NCBI GenBank assembly: GCA_002862085.1
Contig: PKCK01000047.1
Location: 124,001-188,000, forward strand
Direction: 5' to 3'
DNA length: 64,000 nucleotides
Source of the DNA: Planctomycetota bacterium
Lineage (GTDB): Bacteria > Planctomycetota > UBA1135 > GCA-002686595
Shown here: positions 26,894-34,945 of the stretch, one piece after another
Numbering within the stretch: the first letter of the stretch is position 1
Layout: each line of letters opens with the position of its first letter
Program-made: the position numbers and the translations under genes
Notes under the pieces: model-generated
What the model saw: the letters and a program-made list of their open reading frames with translations, nothing else
The model's database searches: none
What the model was told of the DNA's origin: nothing

Positions 26894-27558
26894 GAGGCAC
26901 CTCCGGTCTCGAGGATGGGGGCGCCTGTCTCCGCGGCGCGCGCGAGCCAGCGGCCCACGAGGCCGGCGCCGAAGGGGCCGGAGAGCTCGGGGTGGAACTG
27001 GCAGGCGAGGGTCGCGCCGCGCTCGGCGGCGGAGACGAACGCACCGCCCTCCGTCGTGCGCGCCACGCGCCAGCCGGCGCTCGCCAGCTCGTCCGTCGGG
27101 GCGAGGGCGTAGCTGTGGGCGAAGTAGGCGTCCCCGCCTTCGATCATGCCGGGCTCGGCGCCCTCCGTCGCCTCGACGCGGTTCCACCCGAAGTGGGGGA
27201 GCCGCGCCGCGCCCCGCAGCCGCTCGGTGACGGCGGGGAGCGCGCCGAGCCCCGCGAGGCCGGGCGCCTCCTCGCTCGAGCGGGTGAGCAGCTGCATGCC
27301 GAGGCAGATGGCGAGCAGCGGGCGCCCCTGGAGCGCGCGCTCGCGGAGGACGTTCTGGACGCCCGCGCGCTCCAGCGCGGAGACGCCGGCGGAGAACGAC
27401 CCGACGCCCGGGAGGACCACGGCGCGGGCCGCGCGCAGCTCGTCGGGATCGAGGGTCGGCCGCGGCCTCGCGCCGAGTCGCGCGAGGCACGCGCTCACGG
27501 ACGCCACGTTGGCCACGCCGGTCGCGGCGATGGCCACCTCCATGGGTTGGATCGTCAT
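26884..27558 (-). CDS. hisH: Imidazole glycerol phosphate synthase, glutaminase subunit
   Basis: A 224-residue class I glutamine amidotransferase that feeds ammonia to HisF. The nucleophile lies in LLAICLGMQLL near residue 86 and the His-Glu pair in ACQFHPELSG near residue 193. VVLPGVGSFSAG forms the oxyanion region. Its ATG overlaps the hisB stop (ATGA) and its end overlaps the hisF start, so the two subunits of the heterodimer are made from coupled reading frames. Confidence 0.94.
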   Translation of the reverse strand: MTIQPMEVAIAATGVANVASVSACLARLGARPRPTLDPDELRAARAVVLPGVGSFSAGVSALERAGVQNVLRERALQGRPLLAICLGMQLLTRSSEEAPGLAGLGALPAVTERLRGAARLPHFGWNRVEATEGAEPGMIEGGDAYFAHSYALAPTDELASAGWRVARTTEGGAFVSAAERGATLACQFHPELSGPFGAGLVGRWLARAAETGAPILETGGASWS

Positions 27559-28148
27559 CGGAGCAACCCCTTCGTGCTGGGGATCCGCGCGTCACCCGTG
27601 CGCTGGACGGCGAATCGGAGCGCTCGCGCGGTCGCCTTGAAGGCGGCCTCGGCGCGGTGGTGATCGTTCGCGCCCCGGAGGAGGTCGACGTGCAGCGACA
27701 TGCGCGCGGCGATGGCGAAGGACTGGAAGAAGTGCGTCACGTTCTCGGTGGCGATGGCGCCGATCCGCTCGCGCACGAGGCCCAGGTGGACCTCGGGCCA
27801 GGGGCGGCCGGACAGGTCGCAGACCGCGCGGGCGAGGGCCTCGTCCAGCGGAGCGTGGGCGTCCCCGAAGCGCTCGATCCCGGAGCGGTCCCCGAGCGCC
27901 GCGTCGAGCGCGGCGCCCAGGACGAGGGCGCAGTCCTCGGCGGTGTGGTGGTCGTCGATCTCCAGGTCTCCCTCGCACGTGAGCTCCAGGTCGAAGCGAG
28001 CGTGGCGCGCCAGGGCGTCGAGCATGTGATCGAGGAAGCCGATCCCGGTGGAGACCTCGCTCGTGCCCCTCCCGTCCAGGGCGAGAGCGGCGCGGACGCG
28101 CGTCTCCTCGGTCTCGCGCGTGACGGTGGCGGTGCGAGGGGCGCTCAC
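27555..28148 (-). CDS. hisB: Imidazoleglycerol-phosphate dehydratase
   Basis: A 197-residue monofunctional HisB. Manganese-binding motifs are present: GIGFLDHMLDALARHARFDL, DDHHTAEDCALVLG, ENVTHFFQSFAIAARMSLHVDLL and NDHHRAEAAFKATARAL. It lacks the histidinol-phosphate phosphatase domain fused in enterobacteria, and no separate phosphatase gene lies in this operon. The start is GTG at 28148, overlapping the hisC stop (GTGA). Confidence 0.95.
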   Translation of the reverse strand: MSAPRTATVTRETEETRVRAALALDGRGTSEVSTGIGFLDHMLDALARHARFDLELTCEGDLEIDDHHTAEDCALVLGAALDAALGDRSGIERFGDAHAPLDEALARAVCDLSGRPWPEVHLGLVRERIGAIATENVTHFFQSFAIAARMSLHVDLLRGANDHHRAEAAFKATARALRFAVQRTGDARIPSTKGLLR

Positions 28149-29188
28149 GAGAGGACCTCCTGGCAGGCGACCTCGAGGGCCGTGAGGAGGCGCTGGAAGT
28201 CCCGCGCGCTCGCGGGGCAGGTGACGCGTACGGCCCGGCCGAAGGAGCGGATCGCGACGCCCTCCTCGGCGACGCGGACGCGCAGCGCGTCGGCGGCGGG
28301 AGTGCGGGCGTAGACGAAGTTGCCCTGGCTCGGCGCCGCGTCGAGGCCGAGGGCGCGCAGGCGTTCGACGAGGACCACGCGCTCGGCGCGGACCGCCTCG
28401 ATGGATGCGTCGAGGTCCGTCCCCAGGAGCTGGAGGGCTGCGTCCAGGGAAGGGGCCGCGCAGGGATAGGGGTTGCCCGCCGCTTCGAGGACGCGCAGCA
28501 GCTCGGGCCTCCCGACCGCGAAACCGACGCGCAGGCCCGCGGCGCCGTAGGCCTTCGACATCGTGCGCAGGACGACCGCGTTGGGGCGCGAGAGGGCGGC
28601 TCCGGTCAGGTCCTCGTCGGCGAACTCACCGTAGGCCTGGTCGACGACGACGAGAGCGTCCGGGGCCTCGTCGCAGGCGCGCAGCACGTCCGCGGCGGTG
28701 GCCACCGCTCCCGTGGGGTTGTTCGGGCTCACGACGTAGACGAGCGAGGAGTCCTCGCGGACGGCGCCGAGCGCGGCGTCGAGGGGGTAGGGCGCGCCCG
28801 GCTCCCACGGGACCTCGACGACGTCGCCGCCCGCCACGGTGGCGTAGCGCGGGATCATCTCGAAGGTCGGTGAGGGCACCACGGCGCTGCGCCCGGGGGC
28901 GAGGAAGGCGAGTGCGATGCGCAGGAGCGCGTCGTCCGCGCCGGCGGTCACGAGGACCTGGTCCGCCGCGACGCCGAAGCGCTCGGCGGCGCGGCCCGCG
29001 ACCTCCGCCGTGCTGGGATAGCGTCGCAGGCGATCGCGGCCGAGCCGCAGCTCGAGCGCCGCTGCAGGCTGGCCCTCGTTCCCGGCGAGCCGCAGATCCG
29101 TGGGCGCGGTGGGCGCCTGGTCCCGGTACGGGCGCTGGATGCCGGGGTTCGGCCTCGGGCCCGCGCGCCGGGTCGTGGACGGGCTCAT
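28145..29188 (-). CDS. hisC: Histidinol-phosphate aminotransferase
   Basis: A 347-residue fold type I PLP enzyme converting imidazole acetol phosphate to L-histidinol phosphate. VTAGADDALLRIALAF, YVVSPNNPTGAVAT and VVVDQAYGEF bind cofactor; the Schiff-base lysine is in VLRTMSKAYGAAGLRVGFAVG. The N-terminal 25 residues are Pro/Arg-rich. Its ATG overlaps the hisG stop by 4 bp. Second gene of the his operon. Confidence 0.93.
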   Translation of the reverse strand: MSPSTTRRAGPRPNPGIQRPYRDQAPTAPTDLRLAGNEGQPAAALELRLGRDRLRRYPSTAEVAGRAAERFGVAADQVLVTAGADDALLRIALAFLAPGRSAVVPSPTFEMIPRYATVAGGDVVEVPWEPGAPYPLDAALGAVREDSSLVYVVSPNNPTGAVATAADVLRACDEAPDALVVVDQAYGEFADEDLTGAALSRPNAVVLRTMSKAYGAAGLRVGFAVGRPELLRVLEAAGNPYPCAAPSLDAALQLLGTDLDASIEAVRAERVVLVERLRALGLDAAPSQGNFVYARTPAADALRVRVAEEGVAIRSFGRAVRVTCPASARDFQRLLTALEVACQEVLS

Positions 29189-30111
29189 GAGACCAGCTGG
29201 CTGACGTTCGAGAGGACGATGTCCGCGCCGCCGAGCTCCTTGAGCCGGGGCACCAGAGCGGCGATGTCGCGGCGGGGCACCGCGGCGCGCACGGCGAAGC
29301 CCGCCTCGCCGCGCAGGGCGGAGATGGTCGGCTGGCGCATGCAGGGCAGGACGTCGAGCACCGCCTCCAGCTCCGTCCGGGCGACGTTGAGCTCGAGCAT
29401 CACCCGGGTGCGCGCGTCGAGCACCGAGCGCAGGAGCAGGACGAGCTCCTCCATGCGGTCGCGCTTGGCGGGGTCCGCGGCGGCCTCGCGGCTGGCGAAG
29501 AGGCGCGTCGAGGACCGCAGCACTTCGCCCGTGATGACGAGGCCGTTGGCCGCGAGGGTCGCGCCGCTGGACGTGTTGTCGACGATCAGGTCGGCGTCCT
29601 CGGGCGGGAACACCTCGGTCGCCCCGTAGGTGCGCAGGACGCGGGCATCGAGACCGGTGCGCTCGATCCAGGCCTCCGCGAGGCCCACGTATTCGGTGGC
29701 GACGGTCAGGGGGCGGCCCGGTCCGGTGCGGGGGAGGGCGCCGCTCTCGTCGAGCAACGTCCGCGGCGCTGCCGCGACGATGCGGACCGGGTCGAGGCCG
29801 GTGTCGAGCAGCTCGACGAGAGGGGCGTCCTTCTCGAGGGTCCAGTCGGCCCCGGCGAAGCCGAGGTCGCGGGCGCCGGCGGCGAGCATCTCGACGACGT
29901 TCTGGGGCTTGAGCAGCTTGGCCTCGGTGTCGGGGAGGGAGACGGCCGGCCGGTAGGCGCGGCCGCCGAGGTCGACGCGGACACCCGCGTCGTCGAGGAG
30001 CGCGAGAACGCCCCCTTGAAGGCGCCCTTTGGGGAGGGCGAGCCGGAGGGGAGCAGCGGGGGGGGCCACGGCGGCGCGCGCGGCCGGCTGGGACACGGTT
30101 TCGGTGGTCAT
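29185..30111 (-). CDS. hisG: ATP phosphoribosyltransferase, long form
   Basis: A 308-residue first enzyme of histidine synthesis. LRLALPKGRLQGGVLALLDDAG opens the periplasmic-binding-protein-like catalytic domain and DADLIVDNTSSGATLAANGL is the PRPP-binding signature. A C-terminal domain of about 75 residues (VMLELNVARTELEAVLDVLPCMRQPTI and onward) identifies the long, HisZ-independent form, in which histidine binds as feedback inhibitor. The first twenty residues are an Ala/Pro-rich tail. It is the first structural gene behind the His-rich leader. GAGAG just upstream of the ATG may act as a weak ribosome binding site but lies in a hairpin. Confidence 0.94.
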   Translation of the reverse strand: MTTETVSQPAARAAVAPPAAPLRLALPKGRLQGGVLALLDDAGVRVDLGGRAYRPAVSLPDTEAKLLKPQNVVEMLAAGARDLGFAGADWTLEKDAPLVELLDTGLDPVRIVAAAPRTLLDESGALPRTGPGRPLTVATEYVGLAEAWIERTGLDARVLRTYGATEVFPPEDADLIVDNTSSGATLAANGLVITGEVLRSSTRLFASREAAADPAKRDRMEELVLLLRSVLDARTRVMLELNVARTELEAVLDVLPCMRQPTISALRGEAGFAVRAAVPRRDIAALVPRLKELGGADIVLSNVSQLVS

Positions 30112-30113
30112 GG

Positions 30114-30136
30114 GGCTCTCTTCGGTGAGGAGAGCC
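30114..30136 (-). promoter_or_regulatory. Hairpin directly upstream of the hisG start
   Basis: In the mRNA, GGCTCTC (30136-30130) can pair with GAGAGCC (30120-30114), leaving a 9-base loop, two bases before the hisG ATG. Pairing would cover the only purine-rich stretch near the start. The left arm overlaps a second copy of GGGTCGGC (30141-30134), which could instead pair with the upstream attenuator arm and open this hairpin. A regulatory role is inferred. Confidence 0.4.
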
Positions 30137-30163
30137 GACCCTCCGGGCTGGCCTGAAACGCAG

Positions 30164-30190
30164 CACGCCGACCCGGGTGGGGTCGGCGTG
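30164..30190 (-). terminator. Attenuator-type hairpin in the his leader
   Basis: A perfect 11-bp stem: CACGCCGACCC (30190-30180) pairs with GGGTCGGCGTG (30174-30164) around a 5-base loop, followed by CTGCGTTTC on the mRNA. It lies between the leader peptide stop and hisG. Its left arm can alternatively pair with GGGGTCGTGTG at the end of the leader reading frame (30237-30227), giving seven contiguous pairs plus four more past a bulge. That is the expected antiterminator. The short U content makes termination strength uncertain. Confidence 0.6.
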
Positions 30191-30225
30191 GCAGCTCGAG
30201 ACGTTGTTCTACGTACGCGAAAGGC

Positions 30226-30261
30226 TCACACGACCCCGAAGGGGACGTGGAGATGATGCAT
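30226..30261 (-). CDS. hisL: Histidine operon leader peptide (MHHLHVPFGVV)
   Basis: An 11-codon reading frame, ATG to TGA, encodes MHHLHVPFGVV: three of the first five residues are histidine. It lies 114 bp upstream of hisG on the same strand. CCCC (30244-30241) and GGGG (30237-30234) inside it can form a small pause-type hairpin. The GGGG segment can also invade the attenuator stem. Ribosomes stalled at the His codons would leave the GGGG arm free, while ribosomes reaching the stop would cover it, as in classical his attenuation. No strong ribosome binding site was seen before it. Confidence 0.65.
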   Translation of the reverse strand: MHHLHVPFGVV

Positions 30262-30297
30262 ACGGAACTTCGCGGAGCTGTTGGACATCGGGCGGGG

Positions 30298-30325
30298 AGA
30301 GTAGGTCCTTCGCGAACTCGCGCAA
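30298..30325 (-). promoter_or_regulatory. Candidate his operon promoter
   Basis: On the minus strand, TTGCGC (30325-30320) and TACTCT (30303-30298) are separated by 16 bases, a reasonable -35/-10 pair. Transcription would start near 30291, about 30 bases before the leader peptide ATG. The remaining gap (30326-30575) shows no gene I can support. Confidence 0.4.
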
Positions 30326-30575
30326 GGCCGATGCGGCGGAATCCGGCGGAGTCCTTTCGAACTCGAGCACGTCTGCGTTCTCCCGCCGCAGTGAGGTGCG
30401 AACTCCTTCTGGCCGACGACGCGTCCGCCGGGTGACGCTCCCATCACCGGTGGCGAACGCCTTCCCATCGGAGCCCGGCGGCGCCGCCCGGAGGCGACCC
30501 TCCGCGTACGACGCGCAGCTCCGGGACAGCTGGACCGCTTCGGCGAGGAGCGCGTCGGCCGCGGCGGGCTGCCGG

Positions 30576-32312
30576 TCAATCCTCGAGGAGCTGACCGACC
30601 CGCAAGCGCATCGTGTGCCGGGCCTGCACGGCCTCGAGGCCACGCTTCGCCATGACCGTCGCCTCGTCCGGATGCTCGCTGTAGTGGGCCACGAGATCCA
30701 CCAGCTCGGTGATCGTTCGGTACGTCACGAGCTCCTTGCCGATCTCGAACTGATTCTCGAGGGCCTTGGAGTGCTCCGCGATCAGGAAGCCGCCGCAGGC
30801 CAGCACGTCGAACACGCGCAGAGGGATGGCCTCCGGCTGGTAGATGCGGTTGATGTCGACGTTGATGTCCGCGTTGCAGTACACCTCGGTCACCTCCTTG
30901 CCCGGGTCCGCGACGCCATGGAAGGTGAGGCCGGGGCACTTGGCCTCGACCTCCTTCCAGCCGTCATCGCCCCACACGTGGATGCCCTGGTCGGCGAGGG
31001 CGGAGATGTAGGAGATCCGCTTCTGGGAGGCGACGATCTCCGCCACCCATTTGCGCGGATCCTCGGGCGTGCCGCTCCGCAGCGCGGCGTGCAGGAACTC
31101 GCCGAACTCCTTCTCGACCAGGCTTCCGGTCACGTAGGTCGCATAGTCCTCGCGCTCCGCACGAAGGACCGACTCCAGCCGCTGCTCGGTCTCCTCGAAG
31201 CCCTCGTTCCCGCAGCAGTCGAAGGAGGCGTAGAGCTGCAGGAAGAGGCGGCGAAAGCGGGCTGCGGGCTTCACGAGGCTCGATCCGACGAAGGCCACCG
31301 GGATCGAGCCGAGGTCGCCCGACGCCTGGATCGGATAGCGCATCTCGGTGTTGATCGCCAGCGGCAGGTGACCCACGCGCTCGAAGCCGGCCTCGCGCAG
31401 CTGGTCGACCTTCTTCTCGTGCAGCGTGAAGACGCGCAGATCTCCCTTGCTCCGGGGAGGTGTCGGCGTCCTGTCGGTGTTCGTGTCGACGTCCCAGACG
31501 GCGAGGGGGAGGCCGAGCTGATGGCACGTCTCGGCGATGTTCGCGTCGTAGTTGACGGTGATGACGCGCTCGGGCCGGAGGCGGCGCAGCGCGATCTCGG
31601 TCTCGCGCGGGTCCCAGCGCTGCACCTCGATCGGGAAGATCGAGTAGCCGTCGCGTCGCAGCGCGCCCGCGAGGAAGGACACGACCACTCCGCCCATGCC
31701 GAGCCCGACCCAGCGGCGCCCCTCGGTCGGTGTCTCGCCGGAGATGGACTCGGACACGAGCCGCATCTCGTCGGTGTAGATCCCCCGGAACGTGGGGTGG
31801 AAGACCACGCGGCGCTCGTGCAGATGCGGCAGGTGTTCGACGAGGTCGACGCCGAGGGCGATCGTCAGCCGACCGGACTCCAGGGAGCGCCTGAAGTCGT
31901 GACGCATCAGGGTGAGCCGGACGAGCCAGGGGTCGCGCTCCCAGACGGTGATCCGGGCGTTGGGGCGCGTGCGCAGCAGGGCGGCGACCTGCTCGCCGAG
32001 GCTGATACCGAAGACGAAGACCTCCTCGCCGTCGCGCACCTCTTCGAGGGTCGAGTCGACCTCGGCCGATGGCAGCTTGAAGCGCCGCAGGCGCCCCGCG
32101 TGGCCGTAGAGGGGCGGGTTGGGACCGCCGATGACCACGTGATCCCCGATCTCGGCGTAGAGGATGCGGTGGACCAGCTCGTCGGGGTCGTCCGCCTCCC
32201 GCTCCAGCAGGGCGCAGAGGTTCTCCTCCAGGGTCGGGTCGAGGCCGGACTCGACCTCGCGCGGCCCATCGCCGCCGAGAAGCCCCTGCATCAGCGCTTG
32301 GTTGGTCGCCAT
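30576..32312 (-). CDS. CgeB/YkvP-like glycosyltransferase
   Basis: A 578-residue cytoplasmic protein. The N-terminal 200 residues hold a dinucleotide-like fold (HVVIGGPNPPLYG, VFVFGISLGEQVAALLR). The C-terminal part (from about residue 215) matches the CgeB glycosyltransferase group, with VGLGMGGVVVSFLAGALRRDG, VITVNYDANIAETC, LAVWDVDTNTD, FTLHEKKVDQLREAGF and the donor-binding NADINVDINRIYQPEAIPLRVFDVLACGGFLI. These proteins are found in planctomycetes and spore formers and probably modify surface polymers or flagella; the substrate is unknown. The start ATG at 32312 follows a TAACCT box by seven bases. It is divergent from the metalloprotease gene. Confidence 0.75.
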   Translation of the reverse strand: MATNQALMQGLLGGDGPREVESGLDPTLEENLCALLEREADDPDELVHRILYAEIGDHVVIGGPNPPLYGHAGRLRRFKLPSAEVDSTLEEVRDGEEVFVFGISLGEQVAALLRTRPNARITVWERDPWLVRLTLMRHDFRRSLESGRLTIALGVDLVEHLPHLHERRVVFHPTFRGIYTDEMRLVSESISGETPTEGRRWVGLGMGGVVVSFLAGALRRDGYSIFPIEVQRWDPRETEIALRRLRPERVITVNYDANIAETCHQLGLPLAVWDVDTNTDRTPTPPRSKGDLRVFTLHEKKVDQLREAGFERVGHLPLAINTEMRYPIQASGDLGSIPVAFVGSSLVKPAARFRRLFLQLYASFDCCGNEGFEETEQRLESVLRAEREDYATYVTGSLVEKEFGEFLHAALRSGTPEDPRKWVAEIVASQKRISYISALADQGIHVWGDDGWKEVEAKCPGLTFHGVADPGKEVTEVYCNADINVDINRIYQPEAIPLRVFDVLACGGFLIAEHSKALENQFEIGKELVTYRTITELVDLVAHYSEHPDEATVMAKRGLEAVQARHTMRLRVGQLLED

Positions 32313-32319
32313 GGCGCGC

Positions 32320-32325
32320 AGGTTA
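32320..32325 (-). promoter_or_regulatory. TANNNT -10 box, probable leaderless promoter
   Basis: TAACCT (minus strand) ends seven bases upstream of the ATG at 32312. Together with the plus-strand box at 32426 it makes a divergent pair of leaderless-type promoters in a 125-bp gap. Confidence 0.5.
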
Positions 32326-32425
32326 GGCGGCGGGCCCGGGTCGCGGCGACGCTCAATCGCAGGAACGGCCGCCCTTCACGGTCCCCCAATGGTCGAGCGG
32401 AGGCGTACGGCACGGGTCGCGCCGC

Positions 32426-32431
32426 TACCCT
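32426..32431 (+). promoter_or_regulatory. TANNNT -10 box, probable leaderless promoter
   Basis: TACCCT ends six bases before the ATG at 32438, with no Shine-Dalgarno sequence. Confidence 0.5.
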
Positions 32432-32437
32432 CGGGCC

Positions 32438-34894
32438 ATGCGCAACGCGACCTGCCTCCTCCTCCTCCTCGCGGCCTGCGTCGCCCCCGCGGGCCGCGAC
32501 GCTCTGCCGCGGCGGGCGGCCCCCGCCGCTGCTCCGCTCCTGCCGGCCGCCTTCGACGGGGCGAAGGGCACGGTCACGCTGACGCTACCCCCGGCGGCGG
32601 CGGACGGTGTGCACGGCACGTACCTCCTCGTCGCGGGGATCGAGACGGGCCTCGGCGCCAACGACGTGGGGCTCGACCGGGGCCAGATGGGGCGCGCGCG
32701 GCTGGTGCGCTTTCGCAGCGTCGGTGGCCGGGTGCTCCTGGAGGAGATGGGGACCGGCTTCCGCGCGGAGGAGGGATCCGCGCTCGAGCAGCGTGCCGCT
32801 CGCGAGTCGTTCGCGTCGAGCGTTCTGTGGGGGGCGGAGCGCCCGCCCGCGTGCGCCGACGGGAGCGTCGAGCTCGACGTCACCTCCCTCGTCGTCCGGG
32901 ACGCTCACGGAATCGCCGCGAAGCTCGGGAGCACCGATCAGGGCAGCTACGTTCTCGACGCCGCGCGCTCGGCCGTGGACACGGCGCGCTGCCGCGCCTT
33001 CCCCGACAACATCGAGCTCGCGGCGGTCCTGACCTTCACGTCGAAGTCCCCCGGCCGCGAGGCGCGGAGCACCGCTCCCGACGGGAGCGCGCTGACCTTC
33101 GTCCAGCGCCAGGGGCTCCTGCGCCTTCCGGATCCGGGCTACCAGCGCCGTCCCTTCCACCCGCGGATGGGGGCCTTCGGCATCTCGTACCTCGAGTACG
33201 GAGCCTCCCTCCAGGACAGCACGCGCCGGACGTGGGCAGTGCGTCATCGGCTCCACCGCGATCCCGAGACGGGGGCTCCGGAGCCGCTGGTGTACTACGT
33301 CGATCGTGCGGCGCCCGAGCCTGTCCGCTCCGCCCTCGTGGAGGGAGCTTCATGGTGGGAGGAGGCCTTCGCCGCGGCGGGCCACCCGGGCCTCTTCCGC
33401 GTGGAGATCGCGCCCGAGGATCTCGATCCACTCGACGCGCGCCACAACGTGATCCAGTGGGTCCACAGATCGACGCGCGGATGGTCCTACGGCAACGCGG
33501 TCACGGACCCGCGGACGGGGGAGATCGTGAAGGGGCACGTGAGCCTGGGCTCGCTCCGCGTGCGGCAGGACCGGCTGCTCTTCGAGGGCCTCCTCGGAAC
33601 CGGGGGCACCGGTTCCGGCGCCCCCGACGACCCGGTCCAGCTCGCCCTCGCGCGCATCAGGCAGCTCAGCGCCCATGAGGTGGGCCACACCCTCGGCCTC
33701 GCCCACAACTTCGCCGCGAGCGTCGCGGATCGCGCGTCGGTCATGGACTACCCGGCCCCGCGGGTCCGGCCGCGCCCGGACGGCTCGCTCGACGTGTCCG
33801 AGGCCTACGGCGTCGGGGTCGGCGGCTGGGACCTTCACGCGATCCGCATGCTCTACGAGGACGCGCCCGCGGACGTCTCGGTCGAGATGTTCCTCGCGCG
33901 GATGAGCGGCGAGGCTCGCGACGCCGGGCTCCTCTACCTGACGGACCAGGACTGCCGGTCGGCGGGCGCCTCGCATCCCCTCGGCAATCTGTGGGACGAC
34001 GGTGAGGAGCCGATCAGCGGGCTGAGGAACGCGCTCGAGGTCAGGCGCATCGGGCTCGCGGCGTTCGGCGACCGTTGCCTCGGGGCAGGCCGGCCGACCC
34101 ACGAGCTCGAGGAGGTCCTCGTCCCGCTCTACCTGCACCACCGCTATCAGGTGGACGCGGCGCTGAAGCTCGTCGGCGGGAGGGAGTACGAGCACACGTT
34201 GCACGGTGAGAGAGACGCCGCGGTGCGGGTGGTGCCGGCCAGCCTCCAGCGCGAGGCGCTGGCGCTGCTCCTGGCGGCCGTGGGTCCCGCCACTCTCGAG
34301 CTCCCGCGGGATCTGCGCGAGGCGCTGGCGCCGCGCTCCCCGGGCGCGGGTCCATCGCGGGAGGTCTTCGGCCGCGCGGCCGAGGCGAGCTTCGACTGGC
34401 TCGGTGCCGCGGAGGTGGCCCAGCGCCAGGTCGTTCGCGGGCTCCTTCAACCCCAGCGGCTCGCGCGCCTCCACCTGCAATCCTGCGGGGATGCGGCGGA
34501 GGACCAGCTCGGACTGGCCGAGGTGATGGAGGCGTTGATCGTCGGGGGCACGCACGTGGACGGCGAGGCGGGTCCCGCGGCAGCGCTCCGGGCGCGGCTC
34601 CGGCGCGTGGTCATCGAGGAACTCCTCGGGGTGATGGCGCGCCGGAGCACACCCCCGGAGGCACGGGACGCGGCGCGTCGGGCCCTCGTCGAGCGCCTCG
34701 AGAACGGCTCACTGGATGACATGCCCGCGCTGGAGGCTGCCGTGGCAGCGGCGCTCGTGCGGCCCGCTGCGTCGCGGCCCGCGGGCAGCCTGCGGGAGGC
34801 GCCGACGGTCCCGCCGGGCAGTCCGATCGGCGGAGGCGGCGTCCCCTGGGCCCGCCTCTCCGCGGGGGCTGGATGTTCCCTCGACGTCGACTGA
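32438..34894 (+). CDS. Lipoprotein zinc metalloprotease (DUF5117/DUF4953 type)
   Basis: An 818-residue exported protease. The N-terminus is a lipoprotein signal with the lipobox LAAC (about residues 11-15), so it is probably lipid-anchored. The catalytic zinc site is HEVGHTLGLAHN (about residues 412-423), an HEXXHXXGXXH metzincin motif, followed by the Met-turn-like SVMDYPAPR. Upstream, WWEEAFAAAGHPGLFRVEI and VIQWVHRSTRGWSYGNAVTDPRTGEIVKGHV match the EcxA-related DUF4953 group. The C-terminal 200 residues are helical. Substrate proteins are unknown. An M28 peptidase follows 50 bp downstream, suggesting extracellular protein or peptide breakdown. Confidence 0.85.
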   Translation: MRNATCLLLLLAACVAPAGRDALPRRAAPAAAPLLPAAFDGAKGTVTLTLPPAAADGVHGTYLLVAGIETGLGANDVGLDRGQMGRARLVRFRSVGGRVLLEEMGTGFRAEEGSALEQRAARESFASSVLWGAERPPACADGSVELDVTSLVVRDAHGIAAKLGSTDQGSYVLDAARSAVDTARCRAFPDNIELAAVLTFTSKSPGREARSTAPDGSALTFVQRQGLLRLPDPGYQRRPFHPRMGAFGISYLEYGASLQDSTRRTWAVRHRLHRDPETGAPEPLVYYVDRAAPEPVRSALVEGASWWEEAFAAAGHPGLFRVEIAPEDLDPLDARHNVIQWVHRSTRGWSYGNAVTDPRTGEIVKGHVSLGSLRVRQDRLLFEGLLGTGGTGSGAPDDPVQLALARIRQLSAHEVGHTLGLAHNFAASVADRASVMDYPAPRVRPRPDGSLDVSEAYGVGVGGWDLHAIRMLYEDAPADVSVEMFLARMSGEARDAGLLYLTDQDCRSAGASHPLGNLWDDGEEPISGLRNALEVRRIGLAAFGDRCLGAGRPTHELEEVLVPLYLHHRYQVDAALKLVGGREYEHTLHGERDAAVRVVPASLQREALALLLAAVGPATLELPRDLREALAPRSPGAGPSREVFGRAAEASFDWLGAAEVAQRQVVRGLLQPQRLARLHLQSCGDAAEDQLGLAEVMEALIVGGTHVDGEAGPAAALRARLRRVVIEELLGVMARRSTPPEARDAARRALVERLENGSLDDMPALEAAVAAALVRPAASRPAGSLREAPTVPPGSPIGGGGVPWARLSAGAGCSLDVD

Positions 34895-34945
34895 ACCGAA
34901 GGCGAACCTGCTCGATGGCCCGCGGGTCTACACTCCTTCCCGTCG

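Noticed and set aside
30226-30939. A 237-codon minus-strand frame ending with the leader peptide sequence
   Set aside because: Only the last 11 codons are meaningful (the leader); the rest overlaps the CgeB-like gene in another frame and has no family features.
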